From Enterococcus durans NBRC 100479 = LMG 10746 (GTDB lineage: Bacteria; Bacillota; Bacilli; Lactobacillales; Enterococcaceae): a stretch of DNA of 64,000 nt. The notes below the pieces were generated by a model. It saw nothing but the letters and a program-made list of their open reading frames with translations, made no database searches and was not told where the DNA came from. The DNA is taken from contig NZ_BCQB01000004.1 in the NCBI RefSeq assembly GCF_001544215.1, positions 1 through 64,000 on the forward strand. Direction: 5' to 3'. The first letter of the stretch is position 1, and every line of letters begins with the position of its first letter. This document shows positions 46,095-54,553 of this stretch, piece after piece. The position numbers were made by a program, and so were the translations under genes.

Positions 46095-47531
46095 TTACTG
46101 TTCGCCTGCCGCAGGGTCCATTTTATTTGCAGAGATAACAAATGGTGCCCAGATCAGGAAGGTGACTACCATACATACGAGTGTAACGATTGGCGCACGC
46201 CAGTCTGCCCCGGTTGCTAGGAATGATAGCAGGAATGGCGGAACAACCCACGTGACTTGTTGAGAAACAGGTGCGACTAATCCCAGATAAGTTGCCACCC
46301 AACCAATTGCAGTTGCGACAACAGGGGCAACTAAGAATGGGATGAACATGATCGCATTCAAGACGATTGGTAAACCAAACATCACTGGTTCATTGATATT
46401 GAAGACGCCAGGTCCAATGGATAGTTTTGCTACTGTTAAGTAGTCTGCACGTTTTGAGAATAATAAAATGGCGATCAAGAGAACGATTGTACCACCTGAT
46501 CCACCGAACCAAGCAAAGGCATCGAATGATCCACGAACCCACATATACGCTTTTCCATCTTCAATTGCATCTAATACTGCTGGAGTACCTGTTTTTCCAT
46601 TGTACCCTTTTTGGAAAATATCGATATTGATCAGTTGTGCTTGTCCCCAAATCCCTTCTAGGACTGGTGCCAAAACGTTTGGTCCATGGATACCGAAGAA
46701 CCAGAAAATCTGCACGAAAACTGTGACGATCAATACTGCGCCGATCCCTTGTGATAGACCCAAGAATGGTTCAGCGATATATTTTTGGACCAAATCAATA
46801 ATCAATTGGCCATCTGCCAAGCGACCAACGATATAGTTAATAATTGCAATGATATATAAAGCAATCGTTGCTGGTAAAATTGCTGCAAAAGCTTTTGATA
46901 CTGCTGGCGGAACTGAATCCGGCATTTTGATCGTGATATCTGCCAACATTAATTTACAGAAAATAATTACTGAGATGGCACCCATGATCATGACTGTAAA
47001 ATAAGCATTACCATTCAAATGATCAAGTTTCAACCAACCCCAAAGACCGACAGATAACGTACCGTCTGCGATCGTCGCACCTAATTCTGTTCCATTGATC
47101 GCATCTGCTACATTTTTTGGAACATCGACATTCAACGCTGCTGATAAAGCTGGTCCAAAAGAAATTCCTTGAATAAGCGTAGCTAGACCAACGATACCAC
47201 CTGCTAGATCATTCACCCCATAGGCTCTTGCTAAATTATAGCCCCATGAGAAAGCGAAGATCAGACCTGCAATGGCTAATGTACCATTCCAAACAAAACC
47301 ATTGATACCAATAATAACATTCAATACTGCGAAAATTCCTTTATCAGCTGCTAAGCTATCCGCATAAGTGCTGACAAATTGCTGTGGTAAATCTCGAATA
47401 ATTGCGTTGATCATTACAGCGACTGATCCAGCCATCGTTGCCGGTAACGTACCGATAAATGCGTCACGCAAAGCAACTAAGTGTTTCTGCGCACCGATTT
47501 TTGCGGCAACCGGAAGGATGTATTTCTCCAT
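46095..47531 (-). CDS. PTS sugar permease IIC, lactose/cellobiose family
   Basis: 478 residues, about 10 helices. Family motifs: LVALRDAFIGTLPATMAGS (about 19-37), FFGIHGPNVLAP (about 273-284; conserved His) and GVFNINEPVMFGLPIVLN (about 375-392; Glu and Asn of substrate binding). Transports and, with IIB, phosphorylates a beta-glucoside or related sugar. No IIA gene is present nearby. The first ATG (47531) has no ribosome-binding site at normal distance. GGAGG lies 24 bases upstream, and the in-frame codons between encode RNGLTSW, a stretch like the family's N-terminus but without a start codon. Confidence 0.85.
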   Translation of the reverse strand: MEKYILPVAAKIGAQKHLVALRDAFIGTLPATMAGSVAVMINAIIRDLPQQFVSTYADSLAADKGIFAVLNVIIGINGFVWNGTLAIAGLIFAFSWGYNLARAYGVNDLAGGIVGLATLIQGISFGPALSAALNVDVPKNVADAINGTELGATIADGTLSVGLWGWLKLDHLNGNAYFTVMIMGAISVIIFCKLMLADITIKMPDSVPPAVSKAFAAILPATIALYIIAIINYIVGRLADGQLIIDLVQKYIAEPFLGLSQGIGAVLIVTVFVQIFWFFGIHGPNVLAPVLEGIWGQAQLINIDIFQKGYNGKTGTPAVLDAIEDGKAYMWVRGSFDAFAWFGGSGGTIVLLIAILLFSKRADYLTVAKLSIGPGVFNINEPVMFGLPIVLNAIMFIPFLVAPVVATAIGWVATYLGLVAPVSQQVTWVVPPFLLSFLATGADWRAPIVTLVCMVVTFLIWAPFVISANKMDPAAGEQ

Positions 47532-47573
47532 CCAACTTGTTAATCCGTTTCGCTACCTCCAATTGAATTGTAA

Positions 47574-47891
47574 TTACTTCATCAATTTTTCTGCTTGTTC
47601 TAATACTTTTGCACCATTCATCATTCCATAATCTTGCATATTGATCACATCTAAAGGAATCCCTTTTGGTGCAAGTTTTTGCTCAAACTGCGCTTTCATA
47701 AAACGAACTTGCGGTCCTAATAACATGACATCTACGTTTTTAGATTCAAGATTGTTATCCGCATCTGAAGCCGAAACAGCAAAAATATCTGCTTCCATTC
47801 CTTTTTCTTCTGCTGCTTTTTGCATTTTTGTTACTAATAAACTGGTACTCATTCCTGCAGAGCATACTAACATAATCGTTTTTTTCGCCAT
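47574..47891 (-). CDS. PTS IIB component, lactose/cellobiose family
   Basis: 105 residues from the ATG at 47891 (GGGAGTGG nine to ten bases upstream). The phosphorylated cysteine is in MLVCSAGMSTSLL (about residues 7-19), the CxxGxST loop of the CelA-like IIB fold. GPQVRFM lies at about 59-65. Phosphate would come from a IIA encoded elsewhere and go to the sugar bound by the adjacent IIC. First gene of the operon, 40 bp after a sigma54 promoter. Confidence 0.92.
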   Translation of the reverse strand: MAKKTIMLVCSAGMSTSLLVTKMQKAAEEKGMEADIFAVSASDADNNLESKNVDVMLLGPQVRFMKAQFEQKLAPKGIPLDVINMQDYGMMNGAKVLEQAEKLMK

Positions 47892-47931
47892 TTGTTCCAC
47901 TCCCTTTATTTGGTTTTACACATAAATATAA

Positions 47932-47948
47932 CGCAAGAAGCATGCCAA
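47932..47948 (-). promoter_or_regulatory. Sigma54 (-24/-12) promoter of the PTS operon
   Basis: On the minus strand TTGGCATGCTTCTTGCG matches the TTGGCAC-N5-TTGC consensus. The GG (47945-47946) and GC (47933-47934) are exactly ten bases apart. Confidence 0.9.
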
Positions 47949-47953
47949 ATGAA

Positions 47954-47994
47954 AAAAGAGTTAAAATAGCGTTTTCACGCCTTTTAACTCTTTT
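47954..47994 (-). terminator. Terminator of the LevR-type regulator gene
   Basis: 13-bp perfect outer arms (AAAAGAGTTAAAA / TTTTAACTCTTTT) with an inner GCGT-GAAA-ACGC tetraloop stem, then TT on the minus strand. It lies between the regulator gene and the sigma54 promoter. Confidence 0.85.
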
Positions 47995-47998
47995 GCAC

Positions 47999-48043
47999 AG
48001 TGCGCACACAGATGAATAGTGTGTAATACTTGTGATTAGTGTG
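47999..48043. promoter_or_regulatory. Putative enhancer sites of the LevR-type activator
   Basis: The 11-bp near-repeats TGAATAGTGTG (48013-48023) and TGATTAGTGTG (48033-48043) start 20 bp apart, about two helical turns, next to the palindrome GTGCGCAC (48000-48007). They lie 55-100 bp upstream of the sigma54 promoter, where activator binding is expected. Confidence 0.55.
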
Positions 48044-48045
48044 CG

Positions 48046-50748
48046 TTATTTCTTTATTTTATTTTCAATAAACATTTGGGTCAAAAATGCTACTTCATTT
48101 TCAGGGATATTTACTCGATACTTTCGCTCTAAGCTAATTAAGTTTGTACGAATGATATCCATTTCCAAGCGGTAGACTTTAGAAAAAGTTTCCAGATTTT
48201 CAAACACTCGTGATTTTTCATGCTTCATCAAACTATCTAATAGGAACGCTAAGTGAATCACGATCCCGATATCTACGCCTGGTTCTACAATGATTGAGAG
48301 ATCCGTTTGGATTTGTTGGATCGTCTTTTGCAATGAGTGGATCAATACGTCGACTGAAGAGATCGAATTGAGTGAATCTTTTAATGAATCAACAATTTTA
48401 GCTGTTGGTACTTCATCGTCTGCAATCCGTTTCAATGTATTCAATTTTTCATCATTGAATATGTCATACGCAGAAAAGAAAGGAATATTTTGATAATCCA
48501 CATCTACTGTTCCAGCAATTGCTTTGATCTCATATTCTTCTAGTAGAGCATCGATGTGTCTTTTGAATGATTCACGCTCCAAAAACTGCATCTGGATCAC
48601 TTCGACCTTTTTCTGATCGATCACTGGAACGATCCGTTGATATAGTTTTGCCGCTACTCCCTCACCAGTAAAGCAAGTGACGATGACAGCTTTTTTACGT
48701 TCAATGATTTCTTGTTGCTCGACTTTAAACTGATCTCTAACGATCGTTTCAAAAGAAATTTGGATACTTTGATAAATATCCTCCAAGCTTCTGCCTACAT
48801 TTGCCATCCGGACTGCTTCGATGACCACCATCGTACTGCTCATAGTAATTGCCTTTGTTCGGATACCCGTTTCCTCAAAAATCAAATCGCTAAAGGTATT
48901 CAGCGACCCCATATCGGTCAGTAAAATCAACCCATTCGTCAGGTATTCTTGGCGGCTTTGGACGTAATGCAATACTTCTTCATACATCGCTTGGACTTCC
49001 ATCGAAAGAGGCATATTGAAAGCTTTACCGATTTTCGTTCCCAATAGTTCCTGAGCCATTTCCAACATACTTGAGGCAGTTTGTCTGCCATGCATCAAAA
49101 CTAGGACATCTACTTTGTTTTCTTTGACCGGTTCGCTTTCCCCTAGACTGATCGATAGGAACATACTGATAAAGCCGATTTCATCAAAAGGAATCTCCAC
49201 TTGCTGTTCCTCTTCAATGATCGTTGATAGATCGATGGCTACTTGAAACTCCTTCTTGAAGTTTTTACGTACATTATTCAAATCAGGGTGGACGATCATA
49301 TGTCCATCCCTCACACGATCCAAGGTACTTTGTAAATGAAGTGCAAAGGCGAACCGAGCTTTTTCATTATAGATACGATCAAGCCTCTTTTCCGCCACAT
49401 CGTATAACTCATTTGTCAAACGCCAAATGTCATCTGGTAATAAGTCTTTCGGAATCGTACTTTTCGTCAACTCTTTGACATATGTTTGAAAGTACGCATC
49501 GACATCTTTTGAAATCAGGGTTTCCAAATCGATGTTCTCTACGCCAGTTTCAGATAAGGAAAGCATTTTTTCTTCAATATCGTTATATACCTGCATATTT
49601 CTTTCAGGATCTTGCGACCAGACTACATCTGCAAAACCTGGCTCAAAAGTGAGATACTGACTTTTGCTATCCATGAAACGATCAAGACGTTCTGGAACTT
49701 CTTTGATCTTCAATAGCCCCTTTTGGACTTGAAGTGAAAGCTCTTCTTTACGAATGATCAGTTTTTCTTCATTATGCGTGCGGTAATGGAGGAATGATTT
49801 TGCACATACCAACTTCAAATCACGTTTGACTTGACCGATATTCCCTTCTGCATCATATAGCATAAATGCTAGAATAGCCTCTTTTTCAATATCTATCCGC
49901 TGATTTAACCGATTCGCTTCTTGTTTGATGAACAGTGAGATGATTTCATAGCGTTCATCTAATGACCGAGAAGCAAGGTTAGGTAAAGTGATAGCCATTG
50001 GGATCCTGCGGTTGAACGTGGTAAGGAAACTTTCTGAGGATTCCGTAGTCGCGCCGATGATCTGGACGGAGGCTTCATGTGTATGGGCACTTTCACCTAA
50101 TGGCCGATAAACACCTTTATCAATAAAAGTGAACAGCATTTCTTGTCCTTCTGGCGGCAAACGATGAATTTCATCTAGAAATAAGATCCCACCATCTGCT
50201 TTTGCGATCAATCCTTGGCTATCCTGTGAGGCTCCCGTATAAGCACCTTTTTTGATCCCGAAAATATGTCCAAATAGCAACTGAGGATTTTGTGCATAAT
50301 CGGCACAGTTAAAAGAGACAAATGGTGCATCTTCTGAAAGCATTTCTGAGTCGATTGCAAAATGATACATACACTCGGCAAACATGGATTTACCAGTACC
50401 GGTTTCTCCGAATATGATGGTGTGTAACCCGCGAGGCGGATACAAAATTGCCGCTTTCGCTTGTTGGATACTGACTTTTAACGAATCGTTCTCTCCAACT
50501 AATGTTTCAAATGTCACTTGTGTAGAGTAGTCAACATGAACTTTGTCTGATGCAGTCTTTTTAGGAGGCATTGAGTAAACGACCGGACGACCCGGACTTT
50601 TGATAATATAATGATCCTTATATAAATCACTTAAATAGCGACTTGCATTGCTTCGATCGATTGAAAGCTTTTCTGCTACATCGCTAGCTGTCAATCCATG
50701 CTGATTTTCATGCAATAAGTCCAATATTTCTTCTTGTCTTTCATTCAT
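48046..50748 (-). CDS. LevR-type sigma54 activator with PRD and EIIA-Man domains
   Basis: 900 residues. An N-terminal HTH is followed by the AAA+ sigma54 domain with Walker A GETGTGKS (114-121), the sigma54-contact loop as GAYTGA (168-173) and Walker B FLDE (190-193). Then come PRD1 (about 455-540) with H471, an EIIA-Man-like domain with phosphorylatable H553 in LMHGRQTAS, and PRD2 (about 805-900) with H832. In each PRD the second expected histidine is not seen. Phosphorylation by PTS components should tune activation of the operon just downstream. Start after AAGGTGGG. Confidence 0.93.
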   Translation of the reverse strand: MNERQEEILDLLHENQHGLTASDVAEKLSIDRSNASRYLSDLYKDHYIIKSPGRPVVYSMPPKKTASDKVHVDYSTQVTFETLVGENDSLKVSIQQAKAAILYPPRGLHTIIFGETGTGKSMFAECMYHFAIDSEMLSEDAPFVSFNCADYAQNPQLLFGHIFGIKKGAYTGASQDSQGLIAKADGGILFLDEIHRLPPEGQEMLFTFIDKGVYRPLGESAHTHEASVQIIGATTESSESFLTTFNRRIPMAITLPNLASRSLDERYEIISLFIKQEANRLNQRIDIEKEAILAFMLYDAEGNIGQVKRDLKLVCAKSFLHYRTHNEEKLIIRKEELSLQVQKGLLKIKEVPERLDRFMDSKSQYLTFEPGFADVVWSQDPERNMQVYNDIEEKMLSLSETGVENIDLETLISKDVDAYFQTYVKELTKSTIPKDLLPDDIWRLTNELYDVAEKRLDRIYNEKARFAFALHLQSTLDRVRDGHMIVHPDLNNVRKNFKKEFQVAIDLSTIIEEEQQVEIPFDEIGFISMFLSISLGESEPVKENKVDVLVLMHGRQTASSMLEMAQELLGTKIGKAFNMPLSMEVQAMYEEVLHYVQSRQEYLTNGLILLTDMGSLNTFSDLIFEETGIRTKAITMSSTMVVIEAVRMANVGRSLEDIYQSIQISFETIVRDQFKVEQQEIIERKKAVIVTCFTGEGVAAKLYQRIVPVIDQKKVEVIQMQFLERESFKRHIDALLEEYEIKAIAGTVDVDYQNIPFFSAYDIFNDEKLNTLKRIADDEVPTAKIVDSLKDSLNSISSVDVLIHSLQKTIQQIQTDLSIIVEPGVDIGIVIHLAFLLDSLMKHEKSRVFENLETFSKVYRLEMDIIRTNLISLERKYRVNIPENEVAFLTQMFIENKIKK

Positions 50749-50805
50749 GCAATCCCACCTTTAGTTAAATAACAGTGATTCCGTTTTCATTTATCATAAC
50801 ACAAA

Positions 50806-50825
50806 AAGGCGCTTATTTGCGCCTT
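50806..50825 (-). terminator. Terminator overlapping the helicase stop codon
   Basis: AAGGCGC and GCGCCTT are perfect arms. The stop codon TAA lies in the six-base loop region, and the left arm encodes the last residues (RRK). TTT follows on the minus strand. Confidence 0.75.
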
Positions 50826-52096
50826 GCTCCTTTATTTTTATCCTTTTTTTGTTTATTTTTACGTTTTTTACGTACAACATCCACAGGCTCTTTTTTTGCT
50901 GTTTCTTTTTTCAAAGGATAGTTGGAAGCTTTTTTGTGTGGTTCATTTTCGCGATTCATTTCTTCTTTTTCGGGCGATTCCTCTAACAATTGACCGCCAT
51001 GAAGAAAAATCTCTTTAATTGATAGATCCGCTTTTCGCGCGATTTTCTTCAAATCTCTCAAAGTGTGATCTTGAACAAATGTGATGACTATTCCTTCACT
51101 TCCCATTCGTCCTGTTCGGCCAGATCGATGCAGGTAAGCTTCTTCTGTAAGAGGAACTTCCGCATTCACAACATAAGGTAGACCCTTGATGTCTAAACCT
51201 CTAGCTGCGACATCAGTTGTAAATAAAGCTGTGATCTTATTATGTTTGAATTGTTCAAGTGCTGCTTTTCGTACTAATTTGTTTTGGTCAGAAGCTAAAC
51301 TTCCAACAGCAACTCCTCTAAAAAGCAATTTTTCTTCCATAGCACCTAACTCACTTAGCTGATTGAAGAAGACTAAACCTTGAAAGCCGACAACATACGC
51401 TAGTCTTCTAAGATAGTCATCTTTTTTACGCGCTGGTACATGCAAAAAGTAATGTTTTTGCCCTTTTCTTGAATCATCTTCTTTGGTAACATCGATTACT
51501 TCGATTTGTTTTTTTGTCAATTCTTCGATTTGTTTCAACGAACGATCGGCTGTTGCTGAGAAAAAGGCTAATTGATACTCAACAGGTGCTTGATGCAGTA
51601 GTTGATCGATTAAAGGACTATTCCCTTCATCTAACAGCTGATCGGATTCATCAAAGACAATTGTTTTCAATTGATGTGCTTTGACTTTTTTTGATTTCAT
51701 CAGTTCTAAGACTCGCCCTGGGGTACCCACTAGGATCTCAGGTCTTTTCTTCAGACCTTCCACTTGTCGTTTAACGTTAGCGCCTCCTACTAAAGATTGG
51801 ACTTTTAGGTCTAACGCTTTAGCCCATTCTCGTGTGACTTCTGCTACTTGGATCGCTAACTCTTGAGATGAAACCAAGATCAGTAAGGAACTCCCCTGAT
51901 CCTTTTCAACATTCAATAGTAAGGGAAGCAGATAAGCTAAAGTCTTCCCTGAACCAGTCGGAGAAATACCGATCACGTTTTGTTGGTCTTTTAGTGGTTG
52001 AAAGACTGCTTTTTGTATCAGTGAGGCCTCTAAAAACGATTTTTCTTGCCATTTTTCTTGCCATGCTTGTGGAAATGTTTGTACAAATTCATTCAT
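50813..52096 (-). CDS. DEAD-box RNA helicase (YfmL/CshB-like)
   Basis: 427 residues. A Q-motif-like N-terminus, Walker A SPTGSGKT (about 45-52), TPGR (about 124-127), DESD in place of DEAD (about 148-151), SAT (about 176-178), and in domain 2 TTDVAARGLDI and HRSGRTGR (about 314-321). The C-terminal tail (about 375-427) is rich in Lys/Arg, suitable for RNA binding. It is shorter than CshA-type enzymes. Start overlaps the oxidoreductase stop by one base (TAATG). Confidence 0.9.
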   Translation of the reverse strand: MNEFVQTFPQAWQEKWQEKSFLEASLIQKAVFQPLKDQQNVIGISPTGSGKTLAYLLPLLLNVEKDQGSSLLILVSSQELAIQVAEVTREWAKALDLKVQSLVGGANVKRQVEGLKKRPEILVGTPGRVLELMKSKKVKAHQLKTIVFDESDQLLDEGNSPLIDQLLHQAPVEYQLAFFSATADRSLKQIEELTKKQIEVIDVTKEDDSRKGQKHYFLHVPARKKDDYLRRLAYVVGFQGLVFFNQLSELGAMEEKLLFRGVAVGSLASDQNKLVRKAALEQFKHNKITALFTTDVAARGLDIKGLPYVVNAEVPLTEEAYLHRSGRTGRMGSEGIVITFVQDHTLRDLKKIARKADLSIKEIFLHGGQLLEESPEKEEMNRENEPHKKASNYPLKKETAKKEPVDVVRKKRKNKQKKDKNKGARRK

Positions 52097-53109
52097 TAAA
52101 AATCTTCCTCATTATCGGCATCAAATTTGATGCCCCCATTTTTTCTTAGATCATAAACTACTTGATTGACACTGCGTGCTAACTCGATCCATTCTTCATA
52201 AAGAAATCCCCAAGTTGGATCTGTTGGATGATTGATCACATTCGCAAAATCTTTTGCTTCATCAGCCATAGGATTTTCTGCGGTTTTGATTTCCAAAGTA
52301 GTGATTTCTTGATGTTGTCGATCATGGAATTCTGCTGTTTCAATGGCATTGACCCCATTCATCACTAATGTTCCAGAATCGAAATAGATTTCTGAAGGTA
52401 GATAAGAATCGCCAATTTTGCCAGGCTGGATGGATACATCAAACGATTCATAACGTAATATTCCCCACCCAAGTCCATCAACGCCTGTTGAAATCTTTCT
52501 TGGGAAATAATGAACTTCTGTGGGCATACCGAACCAAGCCACTGCCGCATATACGAGATATACCCCTAGATCCATCATTGCTCCACCTGAAAATCGAGTA
52601 GAGAAAATATTTGGCACTTCTCCATCAAGCACTTGATCGTAACGTGATGAATACTTCATATAGCTAAAATTAGCCCCTAATATCTCATCTTTTAAAGGTA
52701 AGTAGTCAGTAATTTTTTTAAAGCCAGACTCATGGATATTACGTGCAGCTTCAAAGAAGAATACTTTTTTTTCATTTGCCAAATGAATGATCTCATCCAT
52801 TTCTTTTGGCGTACTGAATGCTGGTTTTTCAACGATCACATTCTTACCAGCTAGAATTCCTTGCTTCGCCTGTTGAAAATGCAAACTATTTGGTGAAGCG
52901 ATGTAAACAGTATCTAAATGCTCCAATTGAAAGAATGTCGTCAAATCAGTTGCATATTCAATATCACCTTCATATTTCGAACCAAATGCTTGTGCTTTTT
53001 CTAGATGTCTTGAGTAGACCGCTGTCAATTCATATTCTCCAGTACCAAGTGCAGCTTGAACAAATTGATGTGTGATCCAATTGGTTCCAATAATTCCTAA
53101 ATTTATCAT
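52096..53109 (-). CDS. Gfo/Idh/MocA family oxidoreductase
   Basis: 337 residues from the ATG at 53109 (AAGGTAACGAGC before it). The Rossmann motif is GIIGTNWITHQF (about 4-15) and the catalytic EKP is in VIVEKPAF (about 90-97). The C-terminal half has GGAMMDLGVYLVYAA (about 172-186), where an Asp-Leu-Gly replaces the common HxxD. Unlike the two family members in the nonulosonate cassette, this one lies among housekeeping genes and follows sfsA by 16 bp. Substrate unknown. Confidence 0.85.
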   Translation of the reverse strand: MINLGIIGTNWITHQFVQAALGTGEYELTAVYSRHLEKAQAFGSKYEGDIEYATDLTTFFQLEHLDTVYIASPNSLHFQQAKQGILAGKNVIVEKPAFSTPKEMDEIIHLANEKKVFFFEAARNIHESGFKKITDYLPLKDEILGANFSYMKYSSRYDQVLDGEVPNIFSTRFSGGAMMDLGVYLVYAAVAWFGMPTEVHYFPRKISTGVDGLGWGILRYESFDVSIQPGKIGDSYLPSEIYFDSGTLVMNGVNAIETAEFHDRQHQEITTLEIKTAENPMADEAKDFANVINHPTDPTWGFLYEEWIELARSVNQVVYDLRKNGGIKFDADNEEDF

Positions 53110-53125
53110 GCTCGTTACCTTCTTT

Positions 53126-53854
53126 CTATAGATTAGGGTCTTCAAAGGGTTGATCGATATCAAACGATATTTCCTGTTTTATCTTGACTTGATCAGCCGT
53201 TACCTGACAATTATACGCTAAAACGGTTACGCCATTCAGTTGCGCATACCGAATCCTCTGTGCTAACTCTGGTTGCATCTCTTCATGGATGGTAGCTACT
53301 CGAAGATACTCAAACTGTGCAATTAAAAGCACATAAGTTTCATAGCCTTCTAAATGAGCTTCAACTAATTCCTCGACATGTTTCAATCCTCGCAGAGTTG
53401 GTGCATCAGGAAATGCGCCAATTTCTTTGTTCTCCAGTGTCATGCCTTTCACCTCAACGAATACTCTCTGATTCGCTGATGTTTCTAAATAAATATCAAA
53501 CTTTGAATGTCGATAATTTACTTCTCGCTTATATTTGATGATTTTTCCTGATAGGTTTGGTAATTGGATGGTCCCATCAAGGATTCCCTCCATCGCTAAT
53601 CTGTTGGGAAGCTGGCTATCGATATTGAACCACTCATCTTTTTTTTGGACCGCAACCAGATCATAGTCTGTCTTACGTTTTGGGCTAGGGGCATAGTTTA
53701 CTGCAACTTTTGCGCCAGGGACAAAAACCTCTTTTCCTCTTCCTGTATTTTTAACATGGGTGGTAATGACCTCACCTCTTTGATTTAAGCAATAGGCAAT
53801 AAATCGATTTGGCCGCTCAATAAAAAATGCAGTTTCAACTTGTGGGTATTTCAA
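53126..53854 (-). CDS. sfsA: Sugar fermentation stimulation protein homologue
   Basis: 242 residues, the normal family length. An OB-like N-terminal part (FIERPNRFIAYC, about 11-22) is followed by a PD-(D/E)XK-nuclease-like domain, with EVNYRHSKFDIYLE and VFVEVKGMTLE (about 131-141) and FPDAPTLRGLKHVEEL (about 148-163). Named for a mild effect on maltose use in E. coli. DNA binding and a nuclease-like fold are known, the role is not. TTG start after AAGGTG. Confidence 0.9.
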   Translation of the reverse strand: MKYPQVETAFFIERPNRFIAYCLNQRGEVITTHVKNTGRGKEVFVPGAKVAVNYAPSPKRKTDYDLVAVQKKDEWFNIDSQLPNRLAMEGILDGTIQLPNLSGKIIKYKREVNYRHSKFDIYLETSANQRVFVEVKGMTLENKEIGAFPDAPTLRGLKHVEELVEAHLEGYETYVLLIAQFEYLRVATIHEEMQPELAQRIRYAQLNGVTVLAYNCQVTADQVKIKQEISFDIDQPFEDPNL

Positions 53855-54018
53855 AAATCGTCACCTTTCTTCCTACTATGTATCCTATCATAATTTGAGT
53901 AAAAACTCTTGAAAAACCAGTCGAAAGTCTTAGAGAATTTTTAGATATTGTTCGGTACAATAGAAGAAACTAAGACATTCGTTGTCTTTAATTAATCGTT
54001 AAAAGAAGAGGTGGTCTG

Positions 54019-54368
54019 ATGCGAAAAAAATAATCTATGGTGCAGCAGCTTTTTTAGCAACTTTAGTAGGTGGTAGTATCGCAATTAAAAAGAAAAAGAA
54101 ACAAGAAAAGAGCTTTGATCCTTCACAGTATCAAGGTGTTTGGTCATTCATAGATGATAACCAACAAAACGAACAACTGCGTGTTTCTCCAACTTTTGAT
54201 TTTTCCATCAATGATCACTCATTAGGGACCACACTGATTGAATTGAATGAGCAACAACTGATTGTTCGAGATCACTATGGCTATTATTTGACTCTTTCTT
54301 ATGAAAAAATGACTTTTTACGATGAATCAACAGATTCTACTTATCAGATAAAGAAAATCGGGCATTAA
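54019..54368 (+). pseudogene. DUF4828-like small protein, frameshifted at an A7 run near the start
   Basis: ATG at 54019 follows GAGGTGG, but the frame meets TAA after four codons. In the next frame a continuous product of about 110 residues follows: IIYGAAAFLATLVGGSIAI (membrane anchor), a lysine-rich turn, then a small beta domain with YQGVWSFIDDNQQ and HYGYYLTLSYEKMTFY. One extra A in the run 54024-54030 (A8 instead of A7) would join ATG CGA to it. Anchor plus beta domain fits DUF4828-type proteins. A sequencing error, a real mutation or slippage are all possible. Confidence 0.7.
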
Positions 54369-54390
54369 GAATTGATTTCCATATAGTCTA

Positions 54391-54430
54391 AACGAAAGAA
54401 CAAGAAGGTATTTCTTGACTTTCGTTTTTT
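54391..54430 (+). terminator. Terminator before the DtxR-family gene
   Basis: AAACGAAAG...CAAGAA and TTCTTG...CTTTCGTTT pair, followed by TTTTTT. Confidence 0.75.
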
Positions 54431-54523
54431 TCCTATCGAAATAGACATTTATCGATGTTTATTTCTGTTTTTTTGTCTAGAAAAATAGTCAATTCACTTT
54501 TTTTTTGGTACACTTACTAGTGA

Positions 54524-54541
54524 TGGTTTCATACCATGAAA
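54524..54541 (+). promoter_or_regulatory. Palindrome at the DtxR-family gene start
   Basis: TTTCAT-ACC-ATGAAA lies directly in front of the start, overlapping the ribosome-binding region (GAAAGGATG). TACACT with an extended TGG lies at 54506-54514. A metal-dependent autoregulatory operator is possible. Confidence 0.4.
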
Positions 54542-54553
54542 GGATGATCGAAT

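Noticed and set aside
46468-46836. 122-residue plus-strand frame inside the PTS IIC gene
   Set aside because: It is the antisense shadow of a clear IIC gene and has no signals of its own.
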